Made by a program: the position numbers and the translations under genes. A DNA stretch of 64,000 nucleotides from Bugula neritina (taxonomy: Eukaryota; Bryozoa; Gymnolaemata; Cheilostomatida; Bugulidae), in the NCBI GenBank assembly GCA_964035545.1, contig OZ037765.1:14130698-14194697 (forward strand), given 5' to 3'. Below the pieces are notes generated by a model that worked only from the letters and a program-made list of their open reading frames with translations, searched no databases and was not told the origin of the DNA. Shown here piece after piece: positions 1-12,200 of the stretch (position 1 is its first letter; each line of letters starts with the position of its first letter).

Positions 1-1161
1 CTAACTCTAAGCGTATTATAAGCATCAAAATTTGGAGGCTTATGATTTCAATGTGCATCGTTAGCTCCATTTAATTCTTATATCAATTATGTTCCTTCAC
101 TTTTAGTTTGCAAATAATAATCATTTAGACTGCGTGAGTACACATGATCATCTATGCAATGCACTGTGTACACCAACATAACGTACAATACCAACACCTA
201 CATCCCAATTATTGCTCTTCAACACATAAAGACTGAATAAACATTTACTTGGATTAAATATACAAATCCATACATTATTTCATTTTGGTTGATTGAATTT
301 ATTCAAGAAATGCATCGTGTGACTAGTTTATTGCGGATGTTGATTTTATACTTTACTTTAATCAATAATGTTCTGTTATAATGCAACCTTCCAGAACTCT
401 CGTAACATTAGCTGCTGCTGCTGTATAAATTATTAGAGCACTTTGAAAGGCTTTTAAATGTTGATTGACTCAAGTGAGTGAGCTCCGGTCTATCATTGTA
501 TATTGACTATACCTACAATGCAGAGCAATATCAATGGCTAATCCTTGATGTGTGCAGCAGACTCATAGAGTAAGTATACATTTTACTGTATAGCATTCTA
601 ATAACTTAGTTGCCGTTCTAAATTCAAGATTTAGTTGGAATAGCTGTGCTTATTGTCATCCCTCGACCACACTTCTATAGTATTTTAGATTTAAATGCAT
701 CATGGAGACTAAACTATATTTTTTCTCACCTATTCTCACTTATCGCTGCTTTTGGAGACTAAATTATATCATTTTCATAATTATCTTTAATCCCACTTAA
801 TCCTGCTTTAGTTTTATTTGACCAATATGTGATACAAACATTCTAAAGAACAAAAAATACCCAGAAAATAAATAAAAAAACATTACAAACTTTTGGCATT
901 AAACGAGTTAAATTTAAAATCAAGAGTTAGCTCAAACTTCACCAATAGAAATGGCAAGTATAGAGTAATACCCCAACCTTGACTAGAATTAAAATAATGG
1001 CTCATATTAACTTGGACCAGTTGCTACAGTAGCCACCTCTGATTGGTTGATAGCCAAGCATTGTAATTAGGGTTAATGCTATATGACACTCTCTTGGAAT
1101 TCCTCCCAGCTTGAATTGCTGCTCCATCATGCTGATGCTGCATGAGCTGAAAGAGTTTGGT

Positions 1162-1296
1162 GCACACATACACGCAACACACACACAACACATATACATA
1201 CACATAGCACACATACACACAACACACAATGCGTGCATAAATGCACACAAAGCACACATACACCACCATGAACACACATGTACACACACACACAAG
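1162..1296. repeat. CA-rich imperfect microsatellite
   Basis: Degenerate ACACACATACAC pattern; it generates several spurious overlapping open frames. Confidence 0.85.
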
Positions 1297-3714
1297 TTTC
1301 AGTTTCCTGTAGCTGTGTCACCAGTTTAGTTTTGTTTCACCAGCAGTTATGCAACAACTAACACTATTCGAATCTTTTAGCTGTGTTCGTTTAAGTTTAC
1401 ATCAAACAGTAAAGACATTCTTGAATATTACTAGATATTAGTAAGAGCTGCCATCATTGAATAAGATTCCTGCAGTTAGTTGTTCGAACATTAAATAGCA
1501 GTTGACAGCACAAAGACAAGGTAAATAGATTGCTAAATTGATTCTGTGAAAGCAAAGTAAGAAGTGTGAAATGTGTTATGCTGCACTCTATTACCTCTAC
1601 AATCTTAGATAGATATATCTACAAACTTATTAAAACTGTCTCTAAAATATTCAGGCGTCAAACTAACTAAAAAAATAAAAGTAATAAAATATAGTATATT
1701 TTTTTGGTAGATGCTATATAATTATGCAGTTCATATATTTGCTTTATTAAAATATTTTCTAACCACGCACTTACTTTAAAACAACAAATATCCATATTCA
1801 AATATTGAAATTAAACAATACCCTATAAGAGGTGGTATGAAAGCCTATTCATGATTGCATATAATATCAAGATTTTGTAATTATGATGTTATTATTAGGC
1901 CAAAGTCTTATGGTTTGCGCACTTAAAAGCTTTAATGGTTTCTTAATTCTATTGAATTACTGCCTTTACATGATTTTTTGAATAAAGTTTGCCGCAGGCA
2001 GTATATTGCTAAGTAAACTTTAAGAGCAAAAAGTGAGTTCATGAAAATTTCTCTAAGGCTGAAGATTATTTTACGTTAGGTTTCAAAAAGCTAGTCTTCT
2101 TTTAGTTAATAAACTTTCCAAATTTATGTTCAGGGGAAGCTAATTCTATTATTTCTGTTATTTGGAATATAATATTTTAACTTTGCCCATATATTTTTTA
2201 GTTTAGCACTAAAGCGGTCTAGCTATAGGCCTTGTTTGATTAAATAGCAATCAATATTGGTTTGTAGCGCTTGTAAATTTACACTGCTTTGAACAGAAAT
2301 TCTTATTGCAGATCAATTTGACATAAATAAAAAGCTGTACTGCAAGTTGGCACCTTTAACTTTACTAATCTGGCTTCAAATCGTGAGAATATCCCTGAAG
2401 CATGTGTCAACATTTTCATATTAACCAGATAGTTTTTGGTTTCCTTTTGAACCCACAATAAAAAATCTTGGTTATTATAGAGTAAGTTGTTGAATTAGAT
2501 ACAAACACTGATGGGAATGTGTGAAAATAACAATATGCCTCAGCGACTGATTTCTTGGACTCCAACGTTTGCCAGTTACACCTTTCTACCTGAACCACCC
2601 CTTCCCTTTTACAAGTTTTAATCCTGTAGGCTATACTAGGGTTAAGAATGCATTATCATACTTAGTTCAAACCAGAGGTGCTCCATCAGATTGAAAACTT
2701 TTGAAAAAAATTTATATGAAAATACTACAAATTTGGATGTGGGTACAATTTATTACTAACACAAATACAGATCATATGAATTGATCGAGATAGAACTGTT
2801 TTGGCATCTAAATTCTTGTAGTTTTTCATAAAATACATGAAAAATGCATTTTATATTTAGTTTCTACTCTCATATAAAGAATTACTTTAGGTTTGCTCCA
2901 GACTGGTGTAAATAATATTAATGTTATTGTTTTACTATTGCCACTATTGCTACTAATATAAAATAAAATAGTAGATCTGCAAGTTACTTAAAGAAACATG
3001 CTACAGCTACTTGTCTAATAAAATGTGATAATGTTCTAGTTCAGTAATACCACTATAATTAATACTCCATGTGTAAATTATTGTTGATAGTTTACAAACA
3101 CATTAATAGGTAACATTGGCTAGAAACAGTTACCATAATATACCTGTCAATGCCCTGTCACAAGCATAATACATCCAAGACTTGTTATATTGCCTGCAAT
3201 TCCACTCTGATAGCAAGTCACAATAGTTATCATAATTATAGCATTTTAAAGAGTCTGGGAGTATTCTTACATTAGTAATATGCTAAAATTTAAACAGATC
3301 ATCAGTAACAGTAGTAGAAGTTTTATTTCGTACATAAATTTCATTTATACTTAGCATATTAGGAAAGCATTAGTACAGTGAAAATCTCAAAACAATTAGA
3401 GATTCTATAATATACTGTTGAGAAAAATGCAGCAACAAATTACATAATATACACTCACAACTGTTGACTGGACTACACCAACACAGGTAGAATTATGTTT
3501 AATATGGGGACCTCTTCACAAGTTATAGTATAAATGGTCTTTTGAACCAACTTGGTGACTGGTGCTAGTGCATGTCAATTTTAAGTAGGTGGCCTTAAGT
3601 TAATATTACATTGTTAAATTATTATTACCCACAAGAATATCAGCAGCTCTACTCTTTTAAACCGTAAAATATAGAAAAAACACTGAAACATGAAACTATT
3701 AGTTGTTATTTACT

Positions 3715-3935
3715 CTCGAGCAAGTTTATAGTTGCCATCCATATGAGAAAACCTCTGATAAAAAGGATTTTTGTTAAATTGGGCTATAAAGATTTATTCA
3801 GATAAGGCACAGGAGCAATTATGACTAAATGCTCTTCCTAACATCACCAAATGGCCTTTGTTGGGGATCGAACCCATGACTTAGTGCTTACGAAGCAAAC
3901 GCTCTAGCCCCCAGGGCCTAGACCATGGCTACTCC
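3715..3935 (-). mobile_element. tRNA-derived SINE with 19-bp target duplication
   Basis: Minus-strand head is tRNA-like: GTCTAGGCC...CTAGAGCG (A-box region) and GGGTTCGATCCCC (B box), then a body with GTTAGGAAGAGCAT. Perfect direct repeats CTATTAGTTGTTATTTACT flank it at 3696-3714 and 3936-3954. A related copy lies at 32588-32779. Confidence 0.88.
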
Positions 3936-5631
3936 CTATTAGTTGTTATTTACTGCTAAATTCAAAAGATTGGTTCTAGTTTTCACTCAAAGAGCTACAT
4001 AAAACCAATTTGACAAATAGTTATCCAAATATGTATTGTACTAGAATCCTGATAAAGCTTGACTTCATTGCTCATTTTCATTGTTAAAATTATAATTCTC
4101 TAAGTTGCATTATTTATGTTATTTGTTGTGATTGTCTAAAATCAGTAGTATTATTATTGGTAGCTTTTTCAGCATTTACTTGTGTGTATAGGAAAATGGT
4201 CAGCTTAAAAGGCACTTGCTCTTACGCACTATACACAAAGTATGCTGAGTGTTGTGTAACATTTCACTTCACTTCGTGCATTTGTAAAGCACAAAAGATT
4301 ATTTGTTGTATTACCTCTTGACTGTTCAATGTATAATTTTGTTGATGAAAAGTGTTGAGCATTGGCAGCAAACTGAATATGTAATCGGTCCCTTACCTAC
4401 TAGCTATGCAGCTTTACATACTGCAGTGACGTTCGAATCATAAATTTTGACAGAGTTTGTCATAAGATTGTGTGAAGTGTATACAAGGCTGGACTATAAA
4501 AAATGCTGGTATGAAAGGTTAGTGTTAGAAAAAGTAGTTAATGCAGATATGTAGGTGTTGGGAGGTGTCAGAGAAGATAAATACTTTTCAATACCTTTTA
4601 ATATAGTGAGTGTTAGGTACCATGTGTTGAAATATGTAGCAAGTAGTCATAATGGTTTGTTGAACAGTGTCTGCTACCTTAAACAATGTTATTGCTACAC
4701 AACTGCAGACAAGTTCAAACATTTCTACATTTTTACATTTCTAACATTGTAAATTTCATTCTTTTTATAAAAATGATCTTGTGCTCTGAAAAGCTAATGT
4801 TAGTAAGATTGACATACAGTTGAAACCTATAGCTCACCTATTATAATTGTTTTAAACTTATTCAGCATCATTGGCAGAGTGATCAAGATTATAAAAAAAA
4901 AAGGAGATAAACTAATTCTAACATAAATAGAAATTAAAATCATGGCATTGTTGTGATTGAAACTTTTGAAATCTAATCTGATATTTGAGCGCACTAAAAA
5001 TAAAGCAAATGTGAAAAAAGTTACAAAGAACCGTTTTTTAAAAGTAGAGTTTTATGGTAAATGTTCAATAATGTTTTGTTGCAATAATCTTATACATACA
5101 CGCAATAATATATGCAATTGCGGTTAAGATGAAGCTACAAATTTACTGCTTACAATAATTTTAGCATCTGCATTTGTTAGCCATTTTAGCTGAGCCTTGC
5201 AACATGATTTCTGGCTGCTACCAGCGGTAAAGGTGACCTATTGGAAAACTATTCTCTTAGGCATTCACATGAATAGTAATAATCAAGATGTATTTTGGCT
5301 ACAAATGCTAAGCAAGGCAGACTAGCTTAGAGACATATATCTGTTAAAACCAGCTAGCAGTCTTGGTCAACATGAAAACCTGGTGTGAATTTTATGCTTT
5401 CTATCATTGATTTTGAAATGACATTTCAATTGTAAAGACCCCTTCTGCGATATCCATGTGGCATTTAAAATCACTGCTGTATCTCCAGTATATTAATATT
5501 TTTGTATCATATCCTGAAAGGGATTTCTTTGTGCTAGATTTTGTTTGAGGCTATGCTGCTATAATATGTAATGCGAGTCTTTGTCTGTCATATGACTTTA
5601 GTGTCAAACAGCTCTGCAAGTGAGGAGGGTT

Positions 5632-6129
5632 ATGGCTTCTGATCCACCTAGTACTGAACTAGAAATGACTGCCAGCCCAACTCACAGGGTTGATGGACCA
5701 GAAAAGCTATCTGCAGATCTAAGTTATGAACCAACACCTCATGCTTCTAAAGCTGCCAGCTGTGAGGCAATTGATGAAACAGATGAAGCAGATGCTTCAG
5801 GAGGAAATGAGAACCAGCAGACAGACGAGGATAAAGAGGCGGCAGAAGGAAATAAGCTATTTAATATTTTTACCAAAGATAGTTATCAGAGATTACTTGA
5901 TAGAGAATTGGAACGTAAATTGAAAGAAACGCAGAAGAAAAACTCCGACAATGAAGGAAGACTAGTTGATGGGGAAATTGTATTTGATGATCTAGACAAT
6001 GATTCAGCAAAATCATCTCATGACCCTAAACTTGTGGATGGTCAGCCATTACCAGAAAAGCTTGGCAGGTTTCCAAAAGAACTGGAAGGTACTCCTTTAG
6101 AGGAGATAGATGCAAATATAGAAGAAAAG
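5632..6129 (+). CDS. Nav2 exon 1: cytosolic N-terminus
   Basis: Encodes residues 1-166, rich in Asp/Glu/Lys, ending in the conserved stretch before domain I ([14 protein letters not shown], then [14 protein letters not shown]). Begins at ATG 5632; in-frame codons upstream contain no better ATG. Donor is aag/gttggt, weaker than most in this gene. Confidence 0.85.
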
Positions 6130-6210
6130 GTTGGTAATGGCATAAATTCGTATGCATTCTTGTGCATGTAGACATTTTAATAATAGAAGTAGACAGTAGA
6201 TGACATGCAG

Positions 6211-6287
<77 letters not shown>

Positions 6288-9200
6288 TGCTTGCATTAAA
6301 TATTATGTAAATATTAATTCTCATAATTGAACCCTTGAAAAACATTACAATGTATTAATAAGCATTGGCCTATAGTAGTTGTTAATGACTAATAGTCACT
6401 ACAAGATTGTTACCATTAGCTTCACAACCTTTACTGCTATCATTTTCAGTTCTCTGAATTGTATATTTATTTTATAAAGCATGCCATGATAATTTTTAAG
6501 AAGCTTTATAAACTGTGTAGATTTTGATGCTAATGCTATCCAACATCAAAGCTAAATATTTAAAACATGAAACCTGTAAAGGTATTAAGCTACAGTAATC
6601 ATAGACCAGACCAGCATTGCATTAAATAAAGACTGGCCTACCTGCATGCCTATTACACAGCAAACATTACATAAGTTATGCTGCCCATTATAGGAGCCTA
6701 TATTATGCATGAATCTTTAATATTTGTTTACCTTAGTTACTGAGCATGCTGTTGGTATATCTAAAGCAATTAAGAGGCAACTTAAGCGCAGCTATTATCA
6801 ACACATTGTTTTTTCACAGCTTGTATTATTCAGCCAGTTTTAGTTTAAACTAAAAAGTGAACTACTCACAACAGTGCAATTATTTGTTTAAAAAGTCATG
6901 AATACACATTACAGCATATCTGTTTATATTAAAAGTGGTTCGGACAATAACTAAGTAAACATTGTTGGCAAGTGGCTGATCAGTTGAATCTGATTCCACA
7001 AGCTGAAATACCACATGGATTAGTCTTCTTATAATAATGAAATATTATACACTTAGACACTTCACGTGAGAAAAAGCAGCTTTTTTTAACAGCTTCTGAT
7101 AGTTTCTCAAATGTTAAAATATGACACAATGTTGGTGTGGCATGTGGTCAGACCTGTCTAGTGGTTAGAATTGCTCAATTCCTGATAATGTTGAACATAG
7201 CATTTAGTCAAAACTGTTCTCATAAAGCTGTCAAGCAATGCTGTCAGCACGGTTTAATTTTTAAAGTGATTGGATATCTAAAAAACTTCAAACATGTTTT
7301 TCTTTTTTTTACGGAAATTTTCAATACCTAATAATTACACAGCCATTAAATATTTACCTAGTTTTTATGTTCTATCATACACGGTGCTGTCATATCAGAA
7401 TAGCTGATAACTTGAAAATATTAGTTTGAGAGCAGTTTTAAGATTCTCTAACTACCTTAATGGTTGTTGAATGTTTCTATGCCCTTTCTTGTAGTCTTTC
7501 ATCATTGTATCAAAGAAGTTCAAGAAGTATCACATATTTCGCTTCTCAGCCACAAGAGCCTTATTCTGTCTATCACCGTGGAATCCAATCAGGAGATTTT
7601 GTTTGACAATCCTTAGCAACCAATGGTTTGATTGGTTCATCCTTTTAACAATAACTGTAAATTGCATTTTCATGCTGATTCCAAAATCTGGCCCAAAATG
7701 TGTTAAGTATGAAACTACAACAGATAATTCTACAGGTGCTTGCATTAAAGAAACAGACTACCTGAATACCGTGCCAGAGTAAGTGTTACTTTCACGAATA
7801 TTTTTCTACATTATATTCAAATCATGTCCTGTTGCAGTTAAGATTATTTTGTGATGGAAATAGTACCTATTTAATGTAGAAATATGATATAGCATTATTT
7901 CAAATGGCACGGTCCTTAAAATCTAACTTGAGTCACAAAACTGGGTAAGAATTTATTTACTTTTATTCTAGCATTCTATTTATTTATTTTTATTCTGTCT
8001 TTAATGTAGACTGCTAAATTTACAATTGATTATGATATAAAACACAATCGCAAGCACAAGCAACAGACAAATTATGTTTTAGCTTTTTGTGTATTTCATA
8101 GCATTGTGAACTTAATAATCATACTGTAGTTTCATATATTTTGTAGAAATCTTTTTCAGTCCATATATACAGTAGAGTTACTAATCAAAGTCTGTGCTAG
8201 AGGGTTGGTTCTGAATAAGTATACTTACTTGAGAGATGGGTGGAATTGGTTGGATTCTATTGTTGTTATTATTGGGTGAGTTTTTATATCCTAAATTTGT
8301 AGGCAAGGGACGGAACTGCAATGATGTCTTCTTTTCGTGTTTAATGTACCTGATGTTAGACACTTCAGGCTCTTGAGCTATGTTCTCTGCTCTGCTAGAC
8401 ATGCATTGCAATACTTTGCAATATGATAAACAATAAAAAAAAAATTAATCAAATCAATAAGCTGTATTATTATACCCATAACTATTGTTGTATTGTAAGG
8501 AGAGACAACAACAGTAATATGATATAATGCTTTACTCTTTTGTTCTTTGTGTCTATTTTAGATATGTGGTGATCATAATTGAAGCAGCTGAATTTAACCA
8601 GTCATCTATAGATTTGAGACCAATTCGAGCTTTCAGGGTGCTGCGAGCCTTGAAAAGTATATCAGTAGTACCTGGTAAATATACCATAGTTTACTGATAT
8701 TAGTGTAAACCTCTAGCTTCTTGCTAATAGCTCAGAAGTTATTAAGTTTTATAATAATAAATGCAAACTAAAAACGCCTTTTAATACTGTGAATGTGTGG
8801 CTCACAATGCCAGATCGATTGCTTAGCTAATTTATATAGTTTATACATGCTGGGCATTGAACTGCTAGGGGAATGATTAAAACTTCCCTTGAGTAAAGTT
8901 GATTAATAACCTCCTCAAGTTTATATTCATTAAAGTTGTTTTAATGTTTAGCATTTTAATAGATTCAACACTTATTCAAATTTGTGACCATGGGCCATAG
9001 ACAGTAGCTTGCTCTCTTATTGCTATTGACTTACCAATATCTTGTGAAGTCACTACAAACATTGCTGTTGGCTACTTATGCCAAAATAAATTTTTTTTAG
9101 ACTGTGTTTTTATCCAAATATCTCAACAGTTTTCAACTATTTAGCTCAAGTTTATTGATGCCAGAGGGTATAAAACTGTTTAATTCCAGAAATACTACCC

Positions 9201-12200
9201 CCGTATAGGCGACCAGCAATATATTCCATTCAGACGACTTTATTTAAAAAACATTAAGGATTAAAAAAGTTAATGATATTTGAAATTGACACTAACTTGA
9301 TTTCATGTGAATCCATGTGCACAGGTGTCTAATTGAAGCCATGTATAAGTGTACAACTGAAGCCATATGCCATAATATGACTCATTAAAGCCGCTGCTCA
9401 AAGAGTTTACTAAAGCTAAACCCATAAGATGCCCACTTGTTTTAAAATAATATAATATGATTTTTTTAGACTATTTATCTATATTATATTGATTCAATTT
9501 CAAAGTTTAAAGTAGTCAAATGAATTTAAATATCATCTGAATCTTAGAAATTAAAAAGAGGCTCATTTTTAAAAGAAAAACACTACAGCTGCAAGTTAGA
9601 TGCACTCTAAAATAGTCTAGTGTATCTATAATTTTTATATATACAATATCTTTAGATTGAGACATGTATGAGAAATGTTGGCGCTTGTTGTTTATGACCA
9701 ATTTCAAAATTGAAAAAAAAAGTTTGAGGGTTCATACAGAATCTCCCCAAGAGCATTAGATTCTGCTGAGAATGTCAGAATAGTCAGCAGTGCTTTGACC
9801 TTTTACAAGGAATATGAACTTTACAGGTCTCAGAACAATAGTGAATGCCTTTTTCAAGTCTCTGAGGATGTTAGGTGAGGTGATGCTGCTCACTCTCTTC
9901 TGCATAGCAGTGTTTGCCTTACTCGCCCTCCAGTTGTACAAAGGTCTTCTCAAACAGAAATGTGTTAATAATATACCCGAGACATTTAATTTCTGCAATT
10001 CAACATATCCTGGTAATGGGTCAGAGTTATGCTTCAATTCCCCTAAGACTCTGCAGACGTACTGGCTTCAAGATGAGGCTAACTATCGCAGAGATCCGTC
10101 TGGTGAATTCATTTTATGTGCGAGCACAGATGATAAAATCAGGTGAGATGAATTTACTCTTATTTTCAAAAAAAAACTTTGCAACAGAAATTAAAATAGC
10201 AATACATAATTTTCTAGCAACTTATGGGTAGGATATAATATTATTTTCAAGTTTTTATAAAACAATTTGCATTTTCAAATAAAAGGTTTAGGGGAGGCTG
10301 GGGCTAGCTTTCATCAAAAATATTTTACTAAAGGCTTTGACCAAAAAGCTCCTGTAACACATATCCATTGCTGTAGTTACGCTTCCCTTGTCTGTTCCTC
10401 TGTTTGCTTCTGCATGTAAGTTTTCACCATTCTGAAAACATTTACAGAATATTTGAATTACACTGTTGACTTATATTTTTATTTGTTCTAAGACTAAATC
10501 TGTGTTAGCATTTATATATTGGGCAGAAAAATTTCAATTAATATAAAACGATAAACTTAAATGCACAAATTTGTGTGCCCAATTGTAATGAACATAACAA
10601 AAATAATTAGTGGGACAAGTTGCACCTGGTTCAATTTCCAATGTGGTTCAACTAGCCCCACACTGTCATGCTACAAATTATTGCCAATATCTGCTGTGAA
10701 TAAGATATCTCTACAACTGTAGGTTATTGCCCAGCTTTGAAAGCATGTTGAAAATACATTCCTGAATTTACTTGACTGGGTTAATGAAATTTGAGAAGTT
10801 ATGCAACTTTTTTTAGAAAAAATAATTTTTCAGTTTGCTCATTTTTTATGCAAGCACCTGAACACTCCTGTTTTGATTTCATTTATTTCAAGACATCTGG
10901 TAGTTGACCTAAATAGCTTTTAAGTAAAGGAGGTAAAAAAGTGCAATGGTTTAAAGTAGGAAACTTAGATAATGTGGTTCAACTAGCCCCACTCTCCCCT
11001 ACAAGTTATTATAATTACAAATATTGATTAGTTTGCTGGCTGTTTAGATGTATATTGGGTCAGAAAATTTAGCAGCCAAGTACACCATCTATTGAATAGC
11101 TTAACTATACTGTGTTTGTAACCTCAGTGGCTGCCCAAAAGATTCTTTCTGTGTACAAGCTGGAGACAATCCCAACTGGAATTACACTCATTTTGACCAG
11201 TTTCACTGGGCAATGCTCAACACCTTACAGCTGGTGTCTCTTGACTTCTGGGAAGACACATATGATAAAGTAAGTTTGATAACAGAATAGATTGTGAGGC
11301 CTGGTGTTTAGCCAAGCTGTGGTTCAGCTTCTACAAAGCTGAGCAAAATTAACTGCAATATGCTACGTACTGCTTGATACTTTCTTGGCCTACTTCACAA
11401 TGTATATTTATAATTAAGTATTTTCAACTTTCCAGAATGATCAAAATTATCATGACAAGCTTCACAAAAGAATGCTTTGTACTGCTGCAGTTTATACATG
11501 ATTGCTATTACTGCAGACTCAACAAACACCACCGCTAATAATTGTTGTCATAGAACCTTTCATTTATTTGCTAATGTTTGATAAACTGAAACGTTACGTG
11601 ATTGTACAGGCTCTGAGAAAAATATATCAGTCTATAATTTGGCTACCTGGCTATAAAATTTCTGTAAATTAATATGCATATTACACAGCGTTCATCAGAT
11701 GAAGTGCTATAATCTTTTCCATTTTTGCAGATCATCATTGTGAGTGGACCTTGGAACATCTTTTTCTTTATGATGGTGGTTTTGCTAGGTTCATTTTACC
11801 TGCTCAACCTTATACTAGCTGTTGTTTTTATGGCATATGTTCAAGAAGCAGATGTAGAAGCAAAGGTAATTTATTAAAAAGATAATTTTAAATGCGATGC
11901 AAATTTACTTATGGTTACATATTAGTAGCTATGTAATCTGTAATATTTCCATACTTTACACCCAGCAATAGTAATTGTAAAGATTTCTGTGAAGTATTGA
12001 TTTTGTTAATTTTATAGACTTAATATTAATATAACTATGCTATATATATATTATTAGTATATTAGGAAGCGTTGTGCCTAAAGTTCTTCATAAGGGTGTT
12101 TGTACTCTATAGTGTTACTCTCTAAAGCACTAAAATAAAGCCAATTGTGAGGTCTATAAGTTTTAGCTACTAAGTGAAACTTAATTAAAAATAACTCCGT

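Larger units (their letters stand above)
1..5631. other. Upstream region without recognised gene
   Basis: Apart from the CA-rich repeat and the SINE, nothing was recognised. Untranslated 5' exons and the promoter of the channel could lie here; an AG at 5610-5611 (gtcaaacag) could be the acceptor for a 5' UTR intron. Confidence 0.5.

Noticed and set aside
1002-1329. Four overlapping Cys/Val/His-rich open frames
   Set aside because: They are readings of the CA-rich microsatellite on both strands.
3855-3935. tRNA gene on the minus strand
   Set aside because: A and B boxes are present, but the acceptor stem does not pair well and the unit is followed by a repeated body and flanked by target duplications; it is a SINE head.
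5620-5631. Upstream GTG start for the channel
   Set aside because: Nuclear animal genes do not normally start at GTG; ATG at 5632 is four codons later.
8130-8160. A 13-nt microexon followed by a 17-nt intron in domain I
   Set aside because: An animal intron that short is implausible; using the acceptor at 8145-8146 gives exon 3 in frame without it.
8181-8411. 76-codon minus-strand frame
   Set aside because: Antisense to exon 3; low-complexity Asn run from an intronic repeat.
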